From CBDEGR01 sp965237895 (GTDB lineage Bacteria; Acidobacteriota; Terriglobia; UBA7540; JAPUME01), in assembly GCA_965237895.1 (NCBI GenBank), contig CBDEGR010000002.1:1612001-1676000 (forward strand): a stretch of DNA of 64,000 nucleotides, read 5' to 3'. Every line of letters begins with the position of its first letter. The first letter of the stretch is position 1. The translations under genes were made by a program, and so were the position numbers. The notes under the pieces were generated by a model that was not told the DNA's origin, did not search any database, and was given only the letters and a program-made list of their open reading frames with translations. Positions 39,067 through 47,103 of this stretch are shown one piece after another.

Positions 39067-39440
39067 TGTTTCATTCACATAAGAGAAATTACCCAGCCGG
39101 CCACAGTTTTTGCTTCCAGAAGAGTAGGTTCTTCTCCTACCAGAGAATTGCCTCCCATTCGCCTATGATACCTTCTACCGCCTGCGACCTCTACAGAGGG
39201 CATTGTGTACCCTTACGGGTTTATAGGCTTGATCTTTCCGGGACCGAAACGGGGCGGGGCATTCCCTGGTCTCTTCGCAAGACTTCTGAAAAGCTCCTGA
39301 GTTCAAGGGATATTTTTCTCTCGCTCAGGACTGCTGATTCCTGAGAACTCAAGGGAATTGCAGGAACCTCTTTTCGGTGGTAGGCTGTCCCGATGTATCC
39401 ATATTTAGATTTGGTTACGAACGGAAGAATAGGAGGAGAT
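39067..39440. other. Intergenic stretch, possible promoter
   Basis: It contains a small hairpin (GTAGG...CCTAC near 39125) and TTGCAG/TAGGCT with a 17-base spacer near 39358-39386, a weak promoter for the following gene. No gene was found. Confidence 0.35.
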
Positions 39441-40097
39441 ATGTGTAAACATTGGATCGCGCGCGGGCTTCTAGCTCTACTTGGCTTCGGGGCGTTACTG
39501 TTGCCGTCCTTGCAGTCTACCGTTTTGGCGGAAGTGAAGGAAAAAGGGTTTGTTTCGCTCTTTAACGGCAAGGACCTCACGGGCTGGGAAGGGAAACCGG
39601 GCTTATGGAGGGTTCGCGACGGCATGTTGGTGGGAGATTCTCCCGGCATTCGGGAGAATCTTTTCCTTGCCACACTCCGCACCTACGAAGATTTCATCCT
39701 GAAGCTGTCGGTTCGGCTCGTGAACGGAGTGGGAAACAGCGGCGTGCAGTTCCGCAGCCGACGGGTTCCCAACTCTTCCGGGGTCTCCGGCTATCAGGCG
39801 GATATCGGCGAGCAATATTGGGGTTCGCTCTACGATGAGTCGCGGAGACGTCGTATCCTGGTCGACGCGCGCAAGACGGGCGTGATGGCGGTGGTGAACG
39901 AGAAGGGCTGGAACGATCTGGTGATTCGCTGTCGGGGGAATCAGGTAACGATCGAATTGAACGGATTGAAGACGGTTGATTACCGGGAGCCGGACCCTGA
40001 AATTGCCCGTTCCGGCATCATTGCGTTTCAGGTGCATAGCGGGGGACCGATGGAGATACAGTTCAGGAATATTCGAATAAAGGAACTAGGGGAGTAA
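39441..40097 (+). CDS. DUF1080 secreted protein (3-keto-disaccharide hydrolase-like)
   Basis: ATG 39441 follows GGAGGAGAT and begins a signal peptide, CKHWIARGLLALLGFGALLL. The mature part has FVSLFNGKDLTGWEGKPGLW, RLVNGVGNSGVQFRSRR and GYQADIGEQYWGSLYDESRR, then GGPMEIQFRNIRIKEL, the full concanavalin-like DUF1080 fold at its usual length. Members hydrolyse 3-keto-glycosides or bind sugars. Likely periplasmic or outer-surface; the substrate is unknown. Confidence 0.85.
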   Translation: MCKHWIARGLLALLGFGALLLPSLQSTVLAEVKEKGFVSLFNGKDLTGWEGKPGLWRVRDGMLVGDSPGIRENLFLATLRTYEDFILKLSVRLVNGVGNSGVQFRSRRVPNSSGVSGYQADIGEQYWGSLYDESRRRRILVDARKTGVMAVVNEKGWNDLVIRCRGNQVTIELNGLKTVDYREPDPEIARSGIIAFQVHSGGPMEIQFRNIRIKELGE

Positions 40098-40230
40098 CTT
40101 ACTTAATATCTTTTGAAGTCTAGGGGGCGCCCCTCCGGCTGTCAAGGAAAGATAAGTCCTAAGCCTGTTATATATGCGGCCTACACTTGGGCTCCGAATT
40201 TCAGAAAGGAATTTTCCAGCCCGGCGTCGC

Positions 40231-40386
40231 CTACCGACGGGAGCCGTCGAGGGGAGGTTCCACTTCGACCACTTCGCCTTCGCGAAGGGATTCGCAGCAG
40301 CCGTCTACGACAACCAGACTCACGAAAAATCCGACCACGATCGCCAATAAGAAAAATTCCGGAACAAACGGATGCTCGCCCAGCAT
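40231..40386 (-). CDS. Small membrane protein, 51 residues
   Basis: ATG 40386 is preceded by GAGGAG. The product is MLGEHPFVPEFFLLAIVVGF, then FVSLVVVDGCCESLREGEVV and an acidic-Pro tail: one transmembrane helix followed by CC and a charged end. No family is recognised. Its coding potential rests on the ribosome site, hydrophobic pattern and proper stop. Confidence 0.5.
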   Translation of the reverse strand: MLGEHPFVPEFFLLAIVVGFFVSLVVVDGCCESLREGEVVEVEPPLDGSRR

Positions 40387-40615
40387 TGTCTCGCTCCTCA
40401 GCCTTGATGGCCAACACCCATTTTTACCCAGAGGGGGGAATTGTCGATGGCACGCTGGTACTCAAGGAAGAGTCTTGTTTCGATCCGGATCGACGCGTCG
40501 ATCAGATGCGATGTGCGGCAGGCGAATAATTGCGGGGAGTTTTGCCATCTAAGTTGGGGAGCTGCCGAGCTGAGATTGGATCTTGATCGAAGAGGCGGTG
40601 TATGCACAATCTCGC

Positions 40616-40645
40616 TTGACTCTTCACCGAACCTTTCGCTACATT
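40616..40645 (+). promoter_or_regulatory. Sigma-70 promoter for the DksA/TraR gene
   Basis: TTGACT (40616-40621), an 18-base spacer and TACATT (40640-40645), about 37 bases before ATG 40682. Close to the consensus. Confidence 0.55.
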
Positions 40646-40681
40646 AATCATTCACGGATAATTTTACGGGTTTAGGGCTTC

Positions 40682-41035
40682 ATGGATAAGAAGCGGATCG
40701 AACATTACAAAAAGAGTCTCTTGGCAAAGGAGGAAGAGATTCAGCGCCTGGTTCTCAACAGCGAAAAGGACGGGCGCGAGGCCGACGAGGAGGCGACCCA
40801 GGATGTCGCCGACAAAGCCGCCAACTCCTACACGAAAGAGTTTCTTTTCCATCAGAGCGACGACCATCGGCGGTTGTTGCAGTTGGTTGAAGAAGCCCTG
40901 GTCCGGATTAAGGGAAGTTCCTACGGGTTCTGCGCTGCCTGCGAAGAAGTGGTTCAGGCGAAACGCCTGGAAGCGGTTCCCTGGGCGCGCCATTGCATCG
41001 AATGCCAGGAGAAACAGGAACAAGGCCTTCTTTAG
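40682..41035 (+). CDS. DksA/TraR-family zinc-finger protein
   Basis: 117 residues: an acidic coiled-coil N-terminal half (KEEEIQRLVLNSEKDGRE) and a C4 zinc finger (FCAACEEVVQAKRLEAVPWA ... CIECQEKQ). DksA-type proteins reach into the RNA polymerase secondary channel; those of this size are often stand-alone regulators. It is preceded by a good promoter. Intact. Confidence 0.85.
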   Translation: MDKKRIEHYKKSLLAKEEEIQRLVLNSEKDGREADEEATQDVADKAANSYTKEFLFHQSDDHRRLLQLVEEALVRIKGSSYGFCAACEEVVQAKRLEAVPWARHCIECQEKQEQGLL

Positions 41036-41100
41036 AATACTCCCCCCATCTTCGGGTCCTCTGGGGGCGAGCCTCTGCGCGCCTTTCCTCCCTTTTTAAC

Positions 41101-41860
41101 GAATCTCTTGAAAGCCTCTGCGCGGTGTTGTTTCCCGGAGATTGTGCCGTCTGTTCGCAGCCCTTGGAGGAGATGAACCGCCTGCCTGCCGGTCTGCGCC
41201 GGGTGCTGGGGAGGTCTTCGGCGCTATGAGGGACCGGCATGTGTCGACTGCGGGCGTCCCTTTCCTTCTTCGATTCCGCTTACCGCCTCGAAGCCCCTTT
41301 GCGGCCTCTGTCGCCGTGATACGTTCTTCTTCCGGAAGGCCCGATCTTTCGGGTTGTACGAGGGAGTCCTTCGGCAGGTGATCCTACTTGTGAAATTCCA
41401 GCGGCATGAGCGCTTGGGGCGTCGGTTGGGCGAAAAGCTGATGGATACCCTAACCCAAGAGGAGGAGTTGTTGAAGTCCACCCGCATTGTGCCGGTACCG
41501 CTGCACCGAAGGCGGAGACGGGAAAGAGGATTCAACCAGGCGGAAATTTTGGCCCGTGGGTTGACGGACCGCGCTGGGATTCCGATGGACAGGGACTCGC
41601 TCCGGCGGACGCGCTTCACACCTCCCCAGACAGTACTTTCTCCGAGCGCTCGCCGTGCAAATGTACGCGGCGCTTTCGATGTTCGGGGCACTTTGCTCCG
41701 TGGGCACATCGTGCTGCTGGTGGACGACGTGATAACGACCGGGGCCACGGTGAATGCTTGTGCACGGAGATTGAAGCAAGGCCGGGCCGAGCCGCTTTTG
41801 ATCTCACTGACCGTTCCGGGGACACCTGACCCGCCGTTTGATTCTCCTAAACTTCCTTAG
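41101..41860 (+). pseudogene. comF: ComF-family amidophosphoribosyltransferase-like protein, one frameshift
   Basis: The first frame has LCAVLFPGDCAVCSQPLEEM, the N-terminal zinc-binding part. It runs into TGA at 41226-41228. The next frame restores RYEGPACVDCGRPFPSSIPL and LCGLCRRDTFFFRKARSFGL (the second CxxC pair), then VRQ-type segment VLRQVILLVKFQRHERLG, LHRRRRRERGFNQAEILA and the PRPP loop VLLVDDVITTGATVNA. A one-base shift near 41210-41225 explains the break. ComF assists DNA uptake in competence; many relatives act in other contexts. The start codon is not clear. Confidence 0.75.
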
Positions 41861-41922
41861 CAACCCCTGACGGACTCCCCACCGCTCCGGTTGACGGAAA
41901 CCGAACCCTGTAGGCATAATTG

Positions 41923-42477
41923 ATGCTGGAGGCGGCGACGAACATGCCGACTGCTCAAAGAAGTCCGTTGCATCTGCCGGTGCTCGTTCTGAACGCGACC
42001 TACGAGCCGATCAATATTACTGCGGTTCGTCGCGCCATCGTCCTGATTTTCAAAGGCATTGCCATGGCGGAGGAAGAGAACGGCAACTTTCTCCATTCGG
42101 CAAGGTTGAATTTTAGGGTCCCCAGCGTCATCCGGCTCACCGAATTCCGCCGCATTCATCATCGTGCCCGGTCGCTTTCGCGGAAAAACATCCTGCTGCG
42201 AGACCGGAATACATGCCAGTTTTGCGGCAAGACGTTTCCTCCCTCCGACTTGACGCTGGACCACGTGATTCCCCGTTCGCGCGGCGGCCATACCGATTGG
42301 GATAATCTGGTAACCTGCTGCCACTCCTGCAACAACCGCAAAGGGAACCGACTGCCCGAAGAAGTCGGGCTGAAGCCGCTGCGACCGCCCCGCCCCTTTA
42401 CCCTCCACACCGGACGGCAACTCATGCGCCTGATGGGCCAATCCGAACACAAGTGGCGCAAGTATCTCTTCTATTAG
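41923..42477 (+). CDS. HNH endonuclease
   Basis: About 184 residues. The N-terminal LPVLVLNATYEPINITAVRR is typical of a widespread chromosomal HNH family. The HNH core is CQFCGKTFPPSDLTLDHVIP, RSRGGHTDWDNLVTCCHSCN and NRKGNRLPEE: two CxxC pairs hold zinc, and DHV with later N makes the ββα-metal site. A start at 41944 is also possible. The biological role is unknown. Intact. Confidence 0.9.
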   Translation: MLEAATNMPTAQRSPLHLPVLVLNATYEPINITAVRRAIVLIFKGIAMAEEENGNFLHSARLNFRVPSVIRLTEFRRIHHRARSLSRKNILLRDRNTCQFCGKTFPPSDLTLDHVIPRSRGGHTDWDNLVTCCHSCNNRKGNRLPEEVGLKPLRPPRPFTLHTGRQLMRLMGQSEHKWRKYLFY

Positions 42478-42509
42478 TTTCTCTTTTTCAGTGAAATTTA
42501 GCGGGACGC

Positions 42510-43322
42510 TTAGAAGTTTTCCGGCTCGCTTGGGCCGGGCCTCTGCGCAGCCATGCCGCCGACGGCCGACATCAAGCCTCCCTCGACATAGTAGGCCGCG
42601 CCGGAGACGAAGGAAGCTTCCTCGCTCGCCAGGAAGACAACGACTTGAGCTACCTCTTCCGGTTTCCCCAGACGATTCAGCGCGTGCATCTGCCGGTCCG
42701 TGGCGAGCGTCTCTTCGGGCCGGGCGCTCTGTGAGACGCCCCAGCGGAACATCGGCGTGTCGATGGCCCCGGGGCAGACGCAATTGGCTCGGATATTTTC
42801 GTCGCCGTGGTCGACGGCGAGCGAGCGCGTCAGCCCCAACATTCCATGTTTGCTCGCGACGTAAGCGACGGAGTTCGCCACCGCGGCGCAGGATTGCACC
42901 GAGCCGACGTTCACAATCGCCCCGCCGCCCTGCCGGACCAGTTCCGGAAGGGCATACTTCGACATCAGAAAGGCGCCGGTCAGGTTGACGCGAAGAACCT
43001 CGTCCCAGGTCTCCTCAGAGGTGGTCACCACCGTGCCGTAGCGGAGAATGCCGGCGTTGTTGACCAACGCGTGAAGCCCACCGAAAGCGGCGACCACATC
43101 CCGAACAACCTTTTCCGCATCTTGGGCCGACGTGACGTCCGCCGGGAAGCTTCGCGCTTTGCCGCCCTGGCGTGTGATCTCGTCGGCTGTCTTGGTTGCT
43201 CTCTTCTGGTTTAAGTCCACCACCGCGACCTGCGCGCCGCGCTCGGCAAAAAGCCGGCAGCAGGCTCTCCCGATGCCGGACCCGCCGCCGGTGACGATTA
43301 CCACCTGTGAATCGAAAACCAT
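42510..43322 (-). CDS. SDR-family oxidoreductase
   Basis: 270 residues with TGGGSGIGRA (NAD(P) binding), D in VVDLNQ, NNAGIL, and the active-site series S (VGSVQS), Y and K in YVASKHG. The C-terminal PEEVAQVVVFLASEEASFVS and GLMSAVGG are standard. The Asp after beta-2 suggests NAD rather than NADP. It is not in an operon. The substrate cannot be assigned. Confidence 0.85.
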   Translation of the reverse strand: MVFDSQVVIVTGGGSGIGRACCRLFAERGAQVAVVDLNQKRATKTADEITRQGGKARSFPADVTSAQDAEKVVRDVVAAFGGLHALVNNAGILRYGTVVTTSEETWDEVLRVNLTGAFLMSKYALPELVRQGGGAIVNVGSVQSCAAVANSVAYVASKHGMLGLTRSLAVDHGDENIRANCVCPGAIDTPMFRWGVSQSARPEETLATDRQMHALNRLGKPEEVAQVVVFLASEEASFVSGAAYYVEGGLMSAVGGMAAQRPGPSEPENF

Positions 43323-43465
43323 TTCGAACCTCCTGGAGAAAGTGGGTACATTTTAGCACAAGGAGATTGGGTGTTCGGCAAGCCGGATGATTCGGTTTGC
43401 CAAGAGGTTGGCCAAAGCCTCTCCCGGCTGCTATGATCTTCAGGCGTCTACAGTAGCCCGCCCGC

Positions 43466-43558
43466 GGAGAGGTGGCCGAGCGGCCGAAGGCGGCGGTTTG
43501 CTAAACCGTTATCCTGTTTATAGCGGGATCATGGGTTCGAATCCCATCCTCTCCGCCA
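43466..43558 (+). tRNA. tRNA-Ser(GCT)
   Basis: 93 nt with encoded CCA. The acceptor GGAGAGG pairs with CCTCTCC; the anticodon loop TTGCTAA gives GCT. A long variable arm (TCCTGTTTATAGCGGGA) is the class II mark for Ser. The T arm is ATGGG-TTCGAAT-CCCAT. Confidence 0.95.
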
Positions 43559-43625
43559 GCTTTACTTGTTCTTTAAGCAGACAACGCTCCCTAGTCGCGG
43601 GAGCTCCCCCAAGGAAGGAGATATC

Positions 43626-44156
43626 ATGCCTCAGAAGGAACCCGGTGTTTATGCAACGTTCGAAACCTCAGAAGGGAAGGTCGTCTTCCGCCTGTTTGAA
43701 AAAGAAACGCCGAAGACGGTGGGGAATTTCATCGAGCTGGCCGAGGGGAAGAAAGAGTTCACGGATGTAGCCACCGGTGAAAAGGTGAAGCGCCCTTTCT
43801 ACGACCAGCTGACGTTCCACCGGGTGATTCCCGACTTCATGGTCCAGGGCGGTTGCCCGTGCGGCGACGGCACGGGCGGGCCCGGCTACCAGTTCGAGGA
43901 TGAATTTCATCCGGACCTGAAGCATGACCGGCCCGGCATCCTCTCGATGGCGAACTCCGGGCCGAATACCAACGGCAGCCAGTTCTTCCTCACCGTGGCG
44001 GCGTCGCCTTGGCTGGACAATCGTCACACCGTCTTCGGCGCCGTCGTCGAAGGGCAGGACGTGGCCGTGAAAATTTCCCTGGTTCCGCGCGACGGGGGAG
44101 ATCGGCCCAAGACGCCGGTGATTTTAGAGCGGGTTACGATTGAACGCGTGGGATAG
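43626..44156 (+). CDS. Cyclophilin-type peptidyl-prolyl isomerase
   Basis: 176 residues from ATG 43626, preceded by AAGGAGATATC. The core has FHRVIPDFMVQGGCPCGDGT, then GPGYQFEDEFHPDLKHDRPG and MANSGPNTNGSQFFLTVAAS, the cyclophilin catalytic region with R, F and Q present. LDNRHTVFGAVVEG follows. There is no signal peptide, so it is cytoplasmic. Intact. Confidence 0.9.
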   Translation: MPQKEPGVYATFETSEGKVVFRLFEKETPKTVGNFIELAEGKKEFTDVATGEKVKRPFYDQLTFHRVIPDFMVQGGCPCGDGTGGPGYQFEDEFHPDLKHDRPGILSMANSGPNTNGSQFFLTVAASPWLDNRHTVFGAVVEGQDVAVKISLVPRDGGDRPKTPVILERVTIERVG

Positions 44157-44197
44157 CATTTCCCCTGCCGGGGGTGACCCGCATCGGCGACTTTCAG

Positions 44198-45515
44198 CTA
44201 AGGTTTCGGGAAAGAGAACGGGACCGATTCGGTGAAGTCGAGCACTTCGTCCCCCTGCATCACGACGACGGTCGCCCTCATTCTTCTCTGCTTGATCCCC
44301 AGAGCCGCAGCCGGAATCTCAAAAGAGACCTCCATCGATTGGTTCCACGACTCGGGCACAACTTGTTGAACCGCGCCCAGTTGTCCGTTCTTGAGTTGAA
44401 ATTCCGCAAGCAGGCTCTGAACCGGCCGTTTTTTCTTGGTGAAGACAATCCCCAGTGTGATCGGGATGTTCTTGGCATTCCGGATGGTGAAGGGAACGCG
44501 GATCAGGGCCTGCTTGTGGGCACGGTCGCGGGTTGCGGAGATGAGTCCGAGGGTGGCGATGGCCGGCGGGAACTCCCCCGGGAGATTGGGATGGGTCCGG
44601 CCAGTGGGCCTCGAACACTCCCAGGGCCTCCTGGTACGCCTTCATGACGTTCTGCTCCCGCGTCGCCCAACGCGGATGGTCGGAGAAGAAAGCGGCGATC
44701 TTTGACTGGTCGCCGACGTGGGTTTTCATGCGGCGGTGAAGCGTAACGGCAAAATCGGTGTGATAACCCGCCTCGGCCATCATCATCAACCCCAAGCGGT
44801 CGGCCTCGTGCTCTTGGTTGCGCGGAAATTCTGGGAGGCAAGTCCTCCTGCCAACTGAATGGCCAGAAGAAACCAGGTGGCGGATTTGTCCCCTTTCGCC
44901 TCTTGGATACGGTAGTAGTTGATTTGGTTTTGGAGCCGGTAGGCACGCAGATAGGTCTTGTAATGATGCTGTCCCAGGGTGTGGCCGATTTCATGCCCGA
45001 GCACGGCCGCCCAGACGCCGCGATCTTCCTTAAGAAGCTTGGCGATGCCGCTGGTGACGTAGACTTTTCCCACCGCTTGTTTCGTTCCCGGATGGCCGGA
45101 TTTTCCAGGAATTCACGAATCTGTTCGCGATCTTCGGGAAGAAAGTTTTCCAGGATCCATTCTTCCTCGTCGGCCTTGGTGGCCGAGAAATCCGATTGAG
45201 CGGTGTCGAGCGGAGTGTCCCACTTGGCCTGCGTCCTTGCAATGATGCCACCTTCTTGGGAGGGTTGTACATCTCGCCCGGCAGCGATACTTCGACGTAA
45301 TCATTCGGACTCTTTCCCTGGGCGAGAGAGCCGGTCTGGATACCCATGTCGGAAACCTTTACGCGAAATAGAATTTCACCGCTTTTCACGAGTTCGCGAG
45401 TTGCGGCGTCCTCCACGGGGGGCGGTTCGCTCCTGCAGGCGGGTTGCATGCCTGCTGCGGCAAGCGTCACGACAATTACGATTATTTTGGAAAGCGAAAT
45501 TCTTGTTTTTTGCAT
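44198..45515 (-). pseudogene. M48-family lipoprotein metalloprotease, several frameshifts
   Basis: ATG 45515 (SD AGGGAGG) opens a lipoprotein signal (ISLSKIIVIVVTLAAAGMQP, Cys after AC). The frame breaks near 45240, 45070, 44815 and 44590, but reading across them gives the conserved parts: WEKVYVTSGIAKLLKEDRGV, the zinc site VLGHEIGHTLGQHH, then EHEADRLGLMMMAEAGYHTD with the third ligand E, and a C-terminal beta domain to TAG 44198-44200. Four breaks in one gene make sequencing error alone a less easy explanation than for its neighbours. Confidence 0.7.
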
Positions 45516-45552
45516 TGCTGCTAGGGACCTCCCTTACAGAGTACGGACAGGT

Positions 45553-47043
45553 TTATACAGGTAACCAGATTCGATTTTCACGCGCCGGCAGCCGGTCGGC
45601 GGCGGTGGGACCCCAGGTTCCGGCCCGATAGGGGTCCGGAGCCGCACGGCGGTCGAGCAGCGGCGTGTGCAGCCGCCAGGAGGCCTCCACCTCGTCGGCG
45701 CGGACGAAGAGCGTCTGCTCGCCGGTCAACACGTCGAGCAGCAGCGTTTCATAGGCGCCCGACAGCGGCTCAAAGGTCTCGGCGTAGCGGAAGCTCAATC
45801 GCTGTGTCTTCAGCGTAATGGGACGGCGGGGAGTCTTCACCTCAAAGTGCAGGTCGAATCCTTCGTCGGGCTGGAGCGTGATGACCAGAGTGTTGGAGTG
45901 AACCGAGCAGGAGTCGGTGGAGTCCGTGGGCACGAAGACCGAGACCGGCGGACGACGGAAGGTGATGACGATTCGGCTCAGACGTTGCGGAAGCCGTTTG
46001 CCGGTTCGCAGATAGAAGGGCACTCCTTGCCAGCGCCAATTGGCCACCTCGACCCGCATGGCGACGAACGTCTCGGTATGCGAGTCGGGAGGAACTCCCG
46101 TCTCCTCAAGATAGCCGGGAGCTTTTTTGCCCTCCACCTGACCGCGCGCGTACTGGCCGAAGACCACGTCTTCGGGGCGGAGGGGCGGAATCGAGCGCAG
46201 TACCTTGACCTTCTCATGGCGGATCGATTCGGCGTCGAAAGCGGCGGGAACCTCCATGGCCGTCAGCGTCAGAAGCTGGGTCAAGTGGTTCTGCATCATG
46301 TCGCGCAACGCTCCGGCGCGGTCGTAGTACCCGGCGCGGTCTTCGATACCCAGACTTTCCGCCACGGTAATCTCCACGCTATCGATCCGGTCTCGATTCC
46401 AGAGTGATTCGAAGATGGGATTGGCAAAGCGGAAGGCCAGGAAGTTTTGCACTGTCTCTTTTCCCAAGTAGTGGTCGATGCGGTAGATTTGCGATTCTTC
46501 GAAGTGATGATGCACCAGCCTGTTCAGTTCCCGGGCGGAGGCCAGATTGTGTCCGAAAGGTTTTTCGATCACCAGGCGGGTCCAACCCTTACTTTGGTTG
46601 AGTCCGGCTTGGGCCAGTCCGCTGATGGTAGGCGGAAACGCTGCGGGGGGAAGGGCAAGGTAGAAGGTCCGATTTCCCGGCAGCCCGTGGGTCTGCTCCA
46701 ACTCCTCGATTCGTCGGCCCAGGCTGCGATAGTCCTCCTCGGTGCCCTTGCCGATCGATTGATAGTGGAGGCAGGAGCTGCACCAGCGGCTGGCAGGGTC
46801 GTCAATCGGAACCCCGGCGGCGGTAAGGGATTCACGGGCCTGCTGGCGGAAGTCCTCATCGGTAATACCCGAGCGCCGCGCCGCGCCGAGGATCAGAGAC
46901 TTTTTTCTTAAAAGACCCTTTTGGCCCAGATGAAAGAGCGCCGGAAGCAGTTTCCTGTGCATCAAGTCGCCGGTGGCGCCCAAAACCACGAACAGGTGCG
47001 GCTTGACCTCCTTGTCCATATTGGAATTCGTTTGACGATTCAC
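45553..47043 (-). CDS. zwf: Glucose-6-phosphate 1-dehydrogenase
   Basis: 496 residues. NADP site GATGDLMHRKLLPALF; active-site RIDHYLGKETVQN; EKPFGHN; and the late HTPLLDRRAAPDPYRAGTWG. It commits glucose-6-phosphate to the pentose phosphate pathway. It follows the tal-pgi gene by 60 bases on the same strand; gnd is not in this window. The start may be M1 (MNRQTNSN) or M9; the upstream GAGGGG is far from either. Confidence 0.95.
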   Translation of the reverse strand: MNRQTNSNMDKEVKPHLFVVLGATGDLMHRKLLPALFHLGQKGLLRKKSLILGAARRSGITDEDFRQQARESLTAAGVPIDDPASRWCSSCLHYQSIGKGTEEDYRSLGRRIEELEQTHGLPGNRTFYLALPPAAFPPTISGLAQAGLNQSKGWTRLVIEKPFGHNLASARELNRLVHHHFEESQIYRIDHYLGKETVQNFLAFRFANPIFESLWNRDRIDSVEITVAESLGIEDRAGYYDRAGALRDMMQNHLTQLLTLTAMEVPAAFDAESIRHEKVKVLRSIPPLRPEDVVFGQYARGQVEGKKAPGYLEETGVPPDSHTETFVAMRVEVANWRWQGVPFYLRTGKRLPQRLSRIVITFRRPPVSVFVPTDSTDSCSVHSNTLVITLQPDEGFDLHFEVKTPRRPITLKTQRLSFRYAETFEPLSGAYETLLLDVLTGEQTLFVRADEVEASWRLHTPLLDRRAAPDPYRAGTWGPTAADRLPARENRIWLPV

Positions 47044-47103
47044 GTTTCTGTTCCCCTCGCACGGATTGGATTCTTCGCCCGGGTCTGGGTTTCAGTTGTT
47101 GTT

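Noticed and set aside
41857..42783. Minus-strand frame of 308 codons
   Set aside because: Overlaps the HNH and SDR genes in other frames and shows no family signature.
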